Assembly: GCA_018712125.1 (NCBI GenBank)
Contig: DVHM01000192.1
Span: 1-12,810, forward strand
Length of the DNA stretch: 12,810 bases
Reading direction: 5' to 3'
DNA from: Pullilachnospira_A gallistercoris
Lineage (GTDB): Bacteria; Bacillota; Clostridia; Lachnospirales; Lachnospiraceae
In this document: one piece after another, positions 1-6,489 of the stretch
Position numbering within the stretch: position 1 is the stretch's first letter
How the letters are laid out: every line of letters begins with the position of its first letter
The notes under the pieces: generated by a model
Seen by the model: the letters and a program-made list of their open reading frames with translations, nothing else
What the model was told of the DNA's origin: nothing
The model's database searches: none
Translations under genes and position numbers: made by a program

Positions 1-45
1 AAACCTTACTGGAAAACAAAGCAAACAAGTTAGGAGGTCAAAATT

Positions 46-353
46 ATGAGCAAGACGTTAGTGGCTTTTTTCTCAGCCAGCGGAACCACAAAGAGGGTGG
101 CGGAAAAACTGGCGATTGCAACCGGAAGTGATCTGTACGAAATCAAACCCGCTGTCCCCTATACGGACAGCGATCTGGACTGGCAGAACAAAGCAAGACG
201 ATTATTCTGTTTGCCACTTCCGGCGGCAGCGGCCTGGGAACAACCGCTAAAGAACTTGCTTCCAGTTGCCCCGGGGCAACCATCGTGACTGGCGGTATGC
301 TCAATGGGAATCCTTCGGAAGCGTCACTGAAACAGTGGGCAGGAAATCTTTGA
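46..353 (+). pseudogene. Flavodoxin, internally deleted and frameshifted
   Basis: The first ~49 codons encode the start of a small flavodoxin, an FMN-binding electron carrier: a first beta strand (LVAFFSASGTTKR) whose SASGTT is the phosphate-binding loop, then LYEIKPAVPYTDSDLDW. Near base 192 the homology jumps to another frame: from about 195 to the TGA at 351-353 the DNA reads KTIILFATSGGSGLG, then SCPGAT and GMLNGNPSEASLKQW, the normal C-terminal part of the same family. About 55 residues (roughly 160-165 bases), including the usual GFPIWW segment that contacts the flavin, are missing, and the deletion is not a multiple of three. The original frame instead ends at a TGA at 286-288, giving 80 residues with a nonsense tail. 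AGGAGG at 32-37 is a strong ribosome site. Bases 1-33 could be the end of an upstream gene (TAG at 31-33), but other frames are also open. The product is almost surely non-functional; the missing size is estimated from remembered relatives. Confidence 0.85.
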
Positions 354-395
354 AAAATTTACAGTCTTATCAATAAAAAACTGGAGGAATACGAT

Positions 396-1334
396 ATGGA
401 ATCGAAACAATTACCGAAAATCGCGCTGGGCGCATGGGCCTGGGGAAATGATGGAACCTTTGGCGGAAAGCTGACCGATGCGGATCTTCGCCCTGTATTT
501 GACGCAGCCATGAAGGCCGGATTGAATCTCTGGGATACCGCTTATGCCTACGGCATGGGAACGTCCGAGAAAATTCTGGGCGAATTTCTGCGCACGGTAC
601 CTCGTGACAGCTATCTCATCTCCGATAAGTTCACACCCCAGTGCGCGGATCCCAATGCGGAGAACGCAGTCGTTGCCTTGTATGAAACCAGTGCCAAACT
701 GCTGGGGACTGACTACATGGATATCTACTGGATTCATAACCCGGTAGGTGCGCCGGAGTGGACAAGAAAGCTGATCCCCCTGGCCAAAACCGGAAAGATC
801 GGTCGCATCGGCCTGTCCAACCACAATCTGGCGGAAATCAAGGAAGCTGCCGCTATTCTGGGAGCTGAAGGCCTGAAGATTGCCGCCATCCAGAATCACT
901 ACAGTCTCTTAAACCGTTCCTCTGAAACGTCCGGCATCCTCGATTATTGCAGGGAAAACGACATTACGTTTTTCTCCTACATGGTGCTGGAGCAGGGAGC
1001 ACTGTCCGGCAAGTATGACACCCGGCATCCTTTCCCGGCGGATTCTGACCGCGGCGCAGTGTACAACCCCATGCTGCCCCAGTTGGAGAAACTGAATACC
1101 GGTCTGAAAGAGATTGCCGACAGGCACGGAGTAGCCATTGCCCAGCTTCCGGTGGCCTGGGCCATTGCCAAGGGTACGCTGCCCATCATCGGTGTGACCA
1201 AAGTGTACCAGGTGGAGGACGCCGCAAAAGCGGCCGCGCTGGAACTGTCTGCCGATGAGATCGAAACAATGGAGCGGCTGGCGTCTGAAACGCCGCTGAA
1301 TGTCATTCGCTATTGGGAAAAGGAAATGAAGTAG
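396..1334 (+). CDS. Aldo/keto reductase
   Basis: A 312-residue NAD(P)H-dependent oxidoreductase of the aldo/keto reductase superfamily, cytosolic, expected to reduce carbonyl groups; its substrate cannot be told from sequence. The full TIM-barrel length is present. The catalytic tetrad reads as Asp47 (NLWDTAYAYG), Tyr52, Lys78 (ISDKF) and His114 (YWIHNP). GKIGRIGLSNHN (133-144) and IIGVTKV near residue 265 fit the cofactor-binding strands. The start is set by GGAGG at 383-387, nine bases before the ATG. It is the second gene of the redox operon, 42 bases after the flavodoxin remnant and 23 bases before the FMN reductase gene. It is clearly diverged from the second aldo/keto reductase of the operon (3098-4141), so the pair is not a recent duplication. 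Confidence 0.93.
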   Translation: MESKQLPKIALGAWAWGNDGTFGGKLTDADLRPVFDAAMKAGLNLWDTAYAYGMGTSEKILGEFLRTVPRDSYLISDKFTPQCADPNAENAVVALYETSAKLLGTDYMDIYWIHNPVGAPEWTRKLIPLAKTGKIGRIGLSNHNLAEIKEAAAILGAEGLKIAAIQNHYSLLNRSSETSGILDYCRENDITFFSYMVLEQGALSGKYDTRHPFPADSDRGAVYNPMLPQLEKLNTGLKEIADRHGVAIAQLPVAWAIAKGTLPIIGVTKVYQVEDAAKAAALELSADEIETMERLASETPLNVIRYWEKEMK

Positions 1335-1345
1335 AGGTTATTTCC

Positions 1346-1351
1346 AGGAGG
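1346..1351 (+). promoter_or_regulatory. Ribosome binding site fixing the FMN reductase start
   Basis: AGGAGG six bases before the ATG at 1358. The open frame extends upstream to 1313, inside the preceding aldo/keto reductase gene, but that ATG has no ribosome site and would add 15 residues before the family's first beta strand (MKIVVLEGSP). The later start is therefore chosen. Confidence 0.85.
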
Positions 1352-1357
1352 AAAATT

Positions 1358-1894
1358 ATGAAAATCGTTGTTTTAGAGGGAAGCCCGAACAAGACAGGTT
1401 CTTACAATATGCTGGCAGACGCCTTCTGCCGGGGAGCGGAAGAAAGCGGCCACACCATAGAAATCGTAGACACTGCTCATGCAGATATCCATCCCTGTAC
1501 AGGCTGTATTCATTGCAGCTACGAGGGCCCCTGTGTACAGAAAGATGACGTGGATGGAATTCGGAAAAAAATCCTGGAGGCTGATATGATGGTATTTGTC
1601 ACGCCTCTCTACTATTATGGAATGTCCGCTCAACTGAAAACCATGATTGACCGCTTCTGCGCTTTCAACAGTTCTATCCAGCGAAAGCACATGAAATCCG
1701 CTCTGCTGACCGCTGCCTGGAACAGTGATGACTGGACATTTGAAGCGCTGGAGGCACATTATAAGACACTGGTTCGCTATCTGAATCTGCAGGATATGGG
1801 CACGGTGCTCGGCTATGAATGCGGAACTCCTTCCATGACGCAGCATTCCCGGTTCCCACAAAAAGCGTATGATCTCGGAAAACACTTGAGGTAA
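1358..1894 (+). CDS. NADPH-dependent FMN reductase-like flavoprotein
   Basis: A 178-residue flavodoxin-fold oxidoreductase. It opens with the first strand and FMN phosphate loop (VVLEGSPNKTGS, 4-15) and has the flavin-contacting TPLYYYGMSAQLKTMIDR segment at about 82-100. Four cysteines, Cys47, Cys50, Cys53 and Cys59, are spaced CX2CX2CX5C, like the compact cluster motif of iron-sulfur flavoproteins. Many relatives annotated simply as NAD(P)H oxidoreductase or flavodoxin-family proteins share this pattern, so a 4Fe-4S cluster is possible but not shown. The length is near normal for the family. It follows the aldo/keto reductase by 23 bases, and its stop overlaps the ribosome site of the acetyltransferase gene. 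It probably moves electrons from NAD(P)H via FMN to small acceptors; the substrate is unknown. Confidence 0.88.
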   Translation: MKIVVLEGSPNKTGSYNMLADAFCRGAEESGHTIEIVDTAHADIHPCTGCIHCSYEGPCVQKDDVDGIRKKILEADMMVFVTPLYYYGMSAQLKTMIDRFCAFNSSIQRKHMKSALLTAAWNSDDWTFEALEAHYKTLVRYLNLQDMGTVLGYECGTPSMTQHSRFPQKAYDLGKHLR

Positions 1895-1905
1895 GGAGAT
1901 ATAAA

Positions 1906-2508
1906 ATGACAGAACTGGAAAAGAAACAGAGCGGGGAAATCTATGACGCCCGCGATCCGGAACTTCGGAGACTGCAAAATAAGGCCAAGAACCTGATGCG
2001 TCAGTACAATGAGATTCCTGCGGAGAATACGGATGATCGAATGCGTGTTTTGGAAGAACTCTTTGGCGCGATCGGGAAAAATGCCCGTGTAAATCAGCCG
2101 ATCTATGTGGATTATGGAAAGAATATTCATCTGGGAAGCAACAGCCTCATCAATATGCACTGCACCCTGTTGGATACTGCGCCGATCGTAATCGGCGAAT
2201 GCGCCATGATCGGGCCGGATGTCAAGATTTATACCTCCGTACATGCCCTCGACGGAGCGGAGCGCTTCTGGCACGAACCTGACGGAGTCGCGGCAGTCAA
2301 GACGCAGACACTGCCGGTACACATCGGAAACTATACCTGGATCGGCGGCGGCAGTGTGATTCTGCCGGGGGTTACCATAGGAGATAACGTGGTTATCGGC
2401 GCCGGAAGCGTCGTGACGAAATCGATTCCGGACAATGCCGTTGCCTGCGGGAATCCCTGTCAGATCCGTAAATGGAATCCGCCGATGAAGGATACTGCAT
2501 GTATCTGA
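1906..2508 (+). CDS. Maltose/galactoside-type sugar O-acetyltransferase
   Basis: A 200-residue acyltransferase of the LacA/NodL/maltose acetyltransferase family, which moves acetyl from acetyl-CoA to a sugar or similar hydroxyl. An N-terminal helical domain (about 1-60, with SGEIYDARDPEL typical of the family) precedes a left-handed beta helix built from hexapeptide repeats, clearest in IGNYTWIGGGSVILPGVTIG (140-159) and NVVIGAGSVVTKSIP. His113 in YTSVHALD is the expected catalytic base. The end, VACGNPCQIRKW, is the usual CoA-side terminus. The ribosome site (TAAGGAG) overlaps the stop of the preceding gene, which argues for joint transcription. Such acetyltransferases often sit in redox or xenobiotic operons; its true acceptor here is unknown. 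Confidence 0.92.
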   Translation: MTELEKKQSGEIYDARDPELRRLQNKAKNLMRQYNEIPAENTDDRMRVLEELFGAIGKNARVNQPIYVDYGKNIHLGSNSLINMHCTLLDTAPIVIGECAMIGPDVKIYTSVHALDGAERFWHEPDGVAAVKTQTLPVHIGNYTWIGGGSVILPGVTIGDNVVIGAGSVVTKSIPDNAVACGNPCQIRKWNPPMKDTACI

Positions 2509-2547
2509 GATAAAAACATAGTAAATAGTAGCAGGAGGAAAGCAATT

Positions 2548-3087
2548 ATGAAGAAGAACATTGGAAATTCACTGGCTCTGTATCCCACACCCCTGGTAGT
2601 TGTGGGGGCAATGGTAAACGGCAAACCCAACTGGCTGTTGGTAGGCCATCTCGGTATTATCGGCCATGATCATGTGATGGTCAGTCTGGCTGCGGCTCAT
2701 TATACCAATCAGGGTATCAGGGAAAGCAGAAAGCTCTCCATCAACATCGTGGATGAGGCAATGCTTGCCAAAGCGGACCACTCCGGCTGCGTCAGCGGCA
2801 ATAAGGAGGACAAATCCAAATTGTTTGACTACACATTGGATGACGCCGGCGTGCCGATGATTTTCCAGGCGCCGGTAACCATGGTATGCAGCGTGGAAGA
2901 TATCTACGAGACGAAGGGATTTGAAAGCTTTATCTGTACCATCGACGCTACATACGCCGAGGAAACGGTATTGAATGAAGAGGGAAAAATCGATTATCAT
3001 ATCTTAAAGCCGGTACTCTTCGAAATGCCTACCTACGAATATCTGAGGACTGGCGATGTGATCGGAAAATGTATGTCATTGAAATAA
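2548..3087 (+). CDS. Flavin reductase-like domain protein (flavoredoxin type)
   Basis: A 179-residue protein matching the flavin reductase-like, FMN-binding split-barrel family. Supporting segments are the opening LALYPTPLVVVGAMVNGKPN (9-28), the NIVDEAMLAKADHSGCVSG stretch (about 66-84) leading to DKSKLFDYT, and the late LKPVLFEMPTYEYLRTGDVIGK. Members bind FMN and either reduce free flavin or act as small electron-transfer proteins. It starts after AGGAGG with good spacing, 39 bases beyond the acetyltransferase, and its TAA is followed at once by the ribosome site of the next gene. Together with the flavodoxin remnant and FMN reductase it makes the third flavoprotein of this operon. Partner and substrate are not visible in the sequence. 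Confidence 0.9.
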   Translation: MKKNIGNSLALYPTPLVVVGAMVNGKPNWLLVGHLGIIGHDHVMVSLAAAHYTNQGIRESRKLSINIVDEAMLAKADHSGCVSGNKEDKSKLFDYTLDDAGVPMIFQAPVTMVCSVEDIYETKGFESFICTIDATYAEETVLNEEGKIDYHILKPVLFEMPTYEYLRTGDVIGKCMSLK

Positions 3088-3097
3088 GGAGGCAAAT

Positions 3098-4141
3098 ATG
3101 CAGTACACAAAATTAGGAAATTCTGATCTGACGGTTTCCCGCATCTGTATGGGATGCATGGGATTTGGCGACGCGAAAAACGGCCAGCACAGCTGGACCC
3201 TGGATGAGGAGCATTCCAGAGAGATTATCCGCAGGGGACTGGAACTGGGCATCAATTTTTACGACACAGCCATCAGCTATCAGAGCGGTACCAGCGAGCA
3301 GTACGTCGGCCGGGCACTTAAGGATTTCGCAAAGAGAGACGATGTGGTAGTCGCCACCAAATTTCTCCCCAGAACACAGGATGAGATCGCAGAGGGAATT
3401 ACCGGACAACAGCACATTGAAAACATGATCAATACCAGTCTGAAAAATCTCGGTCTCGATTATGTGGATCTCTATATCTATCACATGTGGGATTACGAGA
3501 CGCCGCTTTACGATATCATGGACGGTTTAAATCGCGTTGTAAAGGCCGGGAAGGCCCGTTATATCGGTATTTCCAACTGCTTTGCCTACCAGCTGGCAAA
3601 GGCCAACGCCCTGGCAGAGAAGGAGGGCTTCGCGAAATTTGTATCCATTCAGGGGCATTACAATCTGATTTTCCGTGAGGAAGAGCGGGAGATGGCAAAG
3701 CTCTGCGCCGAGGACAATATCGCCATGACGCCCTACAGTGCCCTTGCGGGCGGCCGGCTCTCCAAACATCCCGGAGAGACATCCAAACGACTGGAGGAGG
3801 ACAGCTACGCGAAATTCAAGTATGATGCGACCGCCAAACAGGATGCTGTTATTATTGACCGGGTTGCCGAACTGGCAGAAAAGCGGGGCGTTTCCATGAC
3901 GGAAATTTCTCTGGCCTGGCTGCTGACCAAAGTAACGGCCCCGGTGGTGGGTGCGACGAAAATGCATCATATCGAGGGCGCGGCCAAGGCGGTAGATTTT
4001 GTGCTGACGCCGGAGGAAATCAGCTATCTGGAGGAGGCTTATGTACCTCATAAGCTTGTGGGTGTAATGGCCCAGAATACGCCGGCCGCGGCAAAAGAAC
4101 AGCATGTGTGGTCGGTCGGAAATCAGAAGACAGAAAATTAG
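3098..4141 (+). CDS. Aldo/keto reductase, YajO-like
   Basis: A 347-residue aldo/keto reductase. From memory it most resembles Escherichia coli YajO and its relatives: the early GCMGFGD, the insert with HSWTLDEEHSREIIRRGLE (31-49), the SYQSGTSEQYVGRAL stretch (60-74) and the HYNLIFREEEREM segment match that subgroup. The tetrad is Asp56 (NFYDTA), Tyr61, Lys88 (VATKF) and His129 (YIYHMW). GKARYIGISN and APVVGATK are the cofactor-side strands. GGAGG lies just after the TAA of the flavin reductase gene, a 10-base gap, so it is the last gene of the redox operon. Its TAG (4139-4141) interlocks with the stop of the opposing LysR gene. The physiological substrate is unknown. Confidence 0.93.
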   Translation: MQYTKLGNSDLTVSRICMGCMGFGDAKNGQHSWTLDEEHSREIIRRGLELGINFYDTAISYQSGTSEQYVGRALKDFAKRDDVVVATKFLPRTQDEIAEGITGQQHIENMINTSLKNLGLDYVDLYIYHMWDYETPLYDIMDGLNRVVKAGKARYIGISNCFAYQLAKANALAEKEGFAKFVSIQGHYNLIFREEEREMAKLCAEDNIAMTPYSALAGGRLSKHPGETSKRLEEDSYAKFKYDATAKQDAVIIDRVAELAEKRGVSMTEISLAWLLTKVTAPVVGATKMHHIEGAAKAVDFVLTPEEISYLEEAYVPHKLVGVMAQNTPAAAKEQHVWSVGNQKTEN

Positions 4142-5031
4142 GTCAGCCCTGTAAACATTTCCCGCAGAGACTGCAGGAAAATATTTGCCGCCTTGGAAAA
4201 GATCTGATATCTTTTCCAGACGATAAAACAGGGGGCCTCCAGCTGCGGGGCGAGGGGGCGGAAGCAGAGATTGCTGCCGTTGGTATTGATGAGCCCGTCA
4301 AAGCACAGGGCATACCCGAGCCCTTCGTCCACCAGCAGGGAGGCATTGTAGATCAGGTTGTAGGTGGCGACAATATTCAATTCCGATTCTCCCTTTTGAA
4401 ACCAGCGATTCAGCTCGGAATCTTTTCCCCTCTGTTGTGAGACAATCAGAGGTTTATCCCAGAGATCTTCCGGTGAAATATACTCTTTTCCCGCCAGAGG
4501 CGCGTCCTTTCGCATCAGCACGCCCCAGATATCCCTGGCCGGGACAGGCATCCATTCATATTTCTGCGGATCAACTTCCACAAAAAGCAATCCGAAATCG
4601 ATCAGTCCCTTATCCAGATATTCCAACACATGTTCCGCGTTTCCACTGGAGATGTTGTAGCGGATATCCGGATATTTTTGACGCAGCCTCATAGCGGTTT
4701 TGGCAAAGAGACGCACGGCTTCCGTCTCGCCGGCGCCGATAAACACATTGCCGGCGATTGCCTCATCCGACAGCGTGACTTCCTTTTCCGTCTTCTGAAC
4801 GAGAGAGAGGATTTCTTCCGCCCGCTTGCGCAGAATCATGCCCTCCTCGGTGAGAAGCACTTTGCGGGAGCCCTTTACGCCCCGGATCAGAAGCTGTTTT
4901 CCCAGTTCCTCTTCCAGATTTTTCAGCTGTCTGGACAAAGCAGGCTGGGAGATATGCAGAGCTTCCGCCGCCGCTGTAATATTCTGTTCTCTCGCCACCG
5001 CGAGAAAATATTCCAACACACGAATTTCCAT
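4138..5031 (-). CDS. LysR-family transcriptional regulator
   Basis: A 297-residue LysR-type regulator of standard length. The N-terminal winged helix-turn-helix is clear: MEIRVLEYFLAVAREQNITA leads into AAEALHISQPALSRQLKNLE (21-40) with the usual ISQPALSRQ recognition helix, followed by a linker helix. From about residue 90 comes the periplasmic-binding-protein-like effector domain (GNVFIGAGETEA at its start, then DFGLLFVEV). Its effector cannot be read from the sequence. It converges on the redox operon and diverges from the small gene and DUF3737 gene, so by family habit its likely targets are its own promoter and the rightward promoter at 5161-5189; control of the redox operon is possible but its promoter is outside the window. 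The ATG at 5031 is preceded by a G-rich AAAAGGGGG at moderate distance. Confidence 0.93.
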   Translation of the reverse strand: MEIRVLEYFLAVAREQNITAAAEALHISQPALSRQLKNLEEELGKQLLIRGVKGSRKVLLTEEGMILRKRAEEILSLVQKTEKEVTLSDEAIAGNVFIGAGETEAVRLFAKTAMRLRQKYPDIRYNISSGNAEHVLEYLDKGLIDFGLLFVEVDPQKYEWMPVPARDIWGVLMRKDAPLAGKEYISPEDLWDKPLIVSQQRGKDSELNRWFQKGESELNIVATYNLIYNASLLVDEGLGYALCFDGLINTNGSNLCFRPLAPQLEAPCFIVWKRYQIFSKAANIFLQSLREMFTGLT

Positions 5032-5085
5032 ATGCTTAAAAACCCCCTTTTATAAATGATTGGCCGCACATGCAGCAGAACGTTT

Positions 5086-5130
5086 CATAAACAATCCTGT
5101 TGCAAGTGTATCATGAAATTCCATAAACAA
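5086..5130. repeat. Direct repeat CATAAACAA, two copies
   Basis: The nine bases CATAAACAA occur at 5086-5094 and again at 5122-5130, exactly 36 bases apart, each preceded by a TTC-rich stretch. They lie between lysR and the rightward promoter, and the second copy overlaps the proposed lysR -35 element. They may be regulator half-sites, but nine AT-rich bases in an AT-rich intergenic region could recur by chance. Confidence 0.4.
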
Positions 5131-5133
5131 CAA
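5105..5133 (-). promoter_or_regulatory. Possible sigma-A promoter for lysR
   Basis: Read on the minus strand, TTGTTG (5128-5133) is followed after 17 bases by TACACT (5105-5110), with a TG one base before the -10 element as in extended -10 promoters. It would start transcription about 65-70 bases before the lysR ATG. The match is only moderate: 3 to 4 of 6 bases in each element. Confidence 0.4.
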
Positions 5134-5134
5134 G

Positions 5135-5148
5135 TATGCAAAAGCATA
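5135..5148. promoter_or_regulatory. Perfect dyad, candidate LysR operator
   Basis: TATGC-AAAA-GCATA is a perfect inverted repeat with a four-base centre. It is centred about 20 bases upstream of the -35 of the rightward promoter, near -55 from the expected start of transcription, which is where LysR-type activators bind. It is close to, but one base longer than, the usual T-N11-A spacing. The assignment to the adjacent LysR protein is inferred from position. Confidence 0.45.
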
Positions 5149-5160
5149 AAATATAAGTAG

Positions 5161-5189
5161 TTGCTATTTGTTGAGGCGGAACCTATACT
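5161..5189 (+). promoter_or_regulatory. Sigma-A promoter for the small gene and DUF3737
   Basis: TTGCTA (5161-5166), 17 bases, TATACT (5184-5189): a good housekeeping promoter with ideal spacing, preceded by an A/T-rich run (AAAATATAAGTAG) that could help polymerase binding. Transcription would begin near 5196, giving a short leader that carries the strong ribosome site at 5201-5212. No terminator was found between here and the trp genes. Confidence 0.65.
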
Positions 5190-5200
5190 TTGGATAAAAG

Positions 5201-5212
5201 AAAAGGAGGAGG
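5201..5212 (+). promoter_or_regulatory. Ribosome binding site fixing the small gene start
   Basis: AAAAGGAGGAGG ends seven bases before the ATG at 5220. The open frame could be extended to a TTG at 5190, but that codon overlaps the -10 region of the promoter and would lie upstream of the expected transcript start, so the ATG at 5220 is chosen. Confidence 0.8.
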
Positions 5213-5219
5213 CGGGAAC

Positions 5220-5384
5220 ATGTTTCGCCGGTCAAAAGAAGATGTTGTGCGGAATCTGAAAGATGCCGGATGCAGTCAGCAGACAATCGAACAGTTTATG
5301 GAATGCCTGAAAAGGGGAACCCTTTCGGAACAGATGGAACTTTTATCCCGGCACCGCGACAGCTTGCTGGATCAGATGCACTGA
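5220..5384 (+). CDS. Small unknown protein, apparently cut short by an in-frame TGA
   Basis: As read, 54 residues beginning MFRRSKEDVVRNLKDAGCSQ, with predicted amphipathic helices (KEDVVRNLKDAGC; TIEQFMECLKRG; EQMELLSRHRDSLLDQMH). No domain is recognised with certainty. The family feel is that of a short helical protein seen in Clostridia, and the last helix recalls the C-terminal helices of MerR-type regulators, but that is weak. The reading frame continues beyond the TGA at 5382-5384 for 37 more codons with protein-like sequence and ends in an ATGA overlap with the DUF3737 gene, so the ancestral product was probably 92 residues. It is the first gene after the promoter at 5161-5189 and is likely co-transcribed with DUF3737. 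Confidence 0.6.
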   Translation: MFRRSKEDVVRNLKDAGCSQQTIEQFMECLKRGTLSEQMELLSRHRDSLLDQMH

Positions 5385-5498
5385 GAACAGAGACGGATTG
5401 ACTGTCTGGACTATCTGGTCTACCAGATACAGAGAGAACAGACAGCGGATCAAACGAATCAGATCAGACGAGAGCAGAAGAAGGAGGAAGTAAAATGA
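5385..5498 (+). pseudogene. Untranslated continuation of the small gene after its TGA
   Basis: In the same frame as the 54-residue gene, 37 sense codons follow the TGA, beginning EQRRIDCLDYLVYQIQREQ and ending in Glu/Lys/Gln-rich sequence at REQKKEEVK before a TGA at 5496-5498. That second stop shares ATGA with the DUF3737 start at 5495, the classic arrangement for translational coupling. No other stop interrupts the frame and the composition looks coding and helical. A single change such as CGA to TGA at codon 55 would explain the break. Confidence 0.6.
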
Positions 5499-6370
5499 AT
5501 AAGACCAGTATTATCCGTAACCAGACATTTGATGAGGAGCGGGCGCTTTACGGGAGCCGGGATCTTCTCGTGGAGGACAGTTCTTTTGACGGACCTGCGG
5601 ACGGGGAGAGCGCTTTCAAGGAATGCAGCAATATTCAGACACAGCGCTGTTTCTTTAATCTCCGCTATCCCTTCTGGCATGATCATGGGCTGAAGATCAG
5701 CGATTCCGAGATGACAGAGCTGTGTCGGGCGGCACTGTGGTATTCCGATCACATCGAGATTACTGACACCAAAATGCATGGGATCAAAGCGCTGCGGGAG
5801 TGCAGCGATGTGAAGCTGAATGGCTGCGACATTGTCTCTCCCGAGTTCGGCTGGTCGGTAAGAGGTATGGAAATGGAGGACTGCGACGCCGAGAGCGAAT
5901 ATTTTATGATGCGTTCATCCCATCTGCAGTTTCGCAATGTGCGTATGAAAGGGAAATATTCTTTCCAGTATATCGAGGATGCCATTTTTGAAAACTGTAC
6001 CTTTGACACAAAAGATGCTTTCTGGCACGCGAAGAACGTTGTTGTGAAGAACAGTGTGGTAAAAGGCGAATACCTGGCCTGGTACTGCGAGCATGTCACT
6101 TTTGAAAACTGCAGAATCATCGGCACCCAGCCATTGTGCTACTGCAAAGACCTGCAGCTGATCAACTGCGAGATGATCGACACGGATCTGGCTTTTGAGC
6201 GTTCCGATGTGGAGGCGACCATTACCACGCCGGTGCTCAGCATCAAGAATCCCCTGTCGGGACATATTTCGGTTCCCTCGGTGGGAGAAATCATCCGTGA
6301 TATCGATGGGGCAAATGGTATTGTTCAGGTAAGGAATCAGGGAGGACAGAAAACTTGTTCATGCGCGTAG
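5495..6370 (+). CDS. DUF3737 family protein
   Basis: A 291-residue protein that I recognise as the DUF3737 family, of unknown function. It is made of short repeating beta units (VVVKNSVVKGEYLAWYC; VTFENCRIIGTQPLCYC; DLQLINCEMIDTDLAFE), suggesting a right-handed beta-helix similar to pentapeptide or pectin-lyase-like folds. The core runs from about residue 10 (QTFDEERALYGSRDL) to 285. It is rich in Cys and Trp, and no signal peptide or membrane segment is seen, so a cytosolic location is likely. AGGAGG at 5482-5487 precedes the ATG, which overlaps the ancestral stop of the small gene. Its end overlaps the lipoprotein start. DUF3737 genes are often near LysR or MerR regulators and flavodoxins, which fits this setting. 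Confidence 0.9.
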   Translation: MNKTSIIRNQTFDEERALYGSRDLLVEDSSFDGPADGESAFKECSNIQTQRCFFNLRYPFWHDHGLKISDSEMTELCRAALWYSDHIEITDTKMHGIKALRECSDVKLNGCDIVSPEFGWSVRGMEMEDCDAESEYFMMRSSHLQFRNVRMKGKYSFQYIEDAIFENCTFDTKDAFWHAKNVVVKNSVVKGEYLAWYCEHVTFENCRIIGTQPLCYCKDLQLINCEMIDTDLAFERSDVEATITTPVLSIKNPLSGHISVPSVGEIIRDIDGANGIVQVRNQGGQKTCSCA

Positions 6371-6489
6371 GAAAAGGTCTGCTTCCGATTTTTATGATGT
6401 GTCTGATTCTGGCAGGCTGCGGCGGTACACAGGAAAACAAAACAGAATTTCCACCACCTCCGCTCTGGTCTGCGCCGCCGGTGGCATGA
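6355..6489 (+). pseudogene. Lipoprotein gene, only the start remains
   Basis: A bacterial lipoprotein signal peptide is plain: basic start (MRVGKG), hydrophobic core (LLPIFMMCLI) and lipobox LAGC followed by GGTQENKTE. It starts either at TTG 6355, nine bases after GGAGG at 6341-6345, or at ATG 6361, in both cases overlapping the end of the DUF3737 gene. After about 30 codons the DNA turns into trpD sequence in another frame, and the lipoprotein frame ends at a TGA (6487-6489) after 42 to 44 residues, the tail being a meaningless Pro-rich read of trpD. The mature domain is lost; in related operons it is often a flavodoxin-like or FMN-binding lipoprotein, but nothing here shows that. Confidence 0.75.

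Noticed and set aside
4437..5059. Plus-strand open frames over the lysR gene
   Set aside because: They are shadows of the lysR coding frame, with no ribosome sites and no domain match.
5382..5430. Selenocysteine insertion at the in-frame TGA
   Set aside because: The downstream bases form only a tiny CTGGT/ACCAG hairpin, not a stem-loop of bacterial SECIS type, and the residue position does not look like a redox site.
6399..6446. GTG start with 16 extra codons as a true TrpD N-terminus
   Set aside because: These codons are the lipoprotein signal-peptide DNA read in another frame and have no ribosome site; they do not resemble any TrpD N-terminal domain.
6371..6480. T-box or trp leader before the trp genes
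   Set aside because: The region is lipoprotein and trpD coding sequence; no leader peptide with Trp codons, T-box motif or attenuator hairpins are present.
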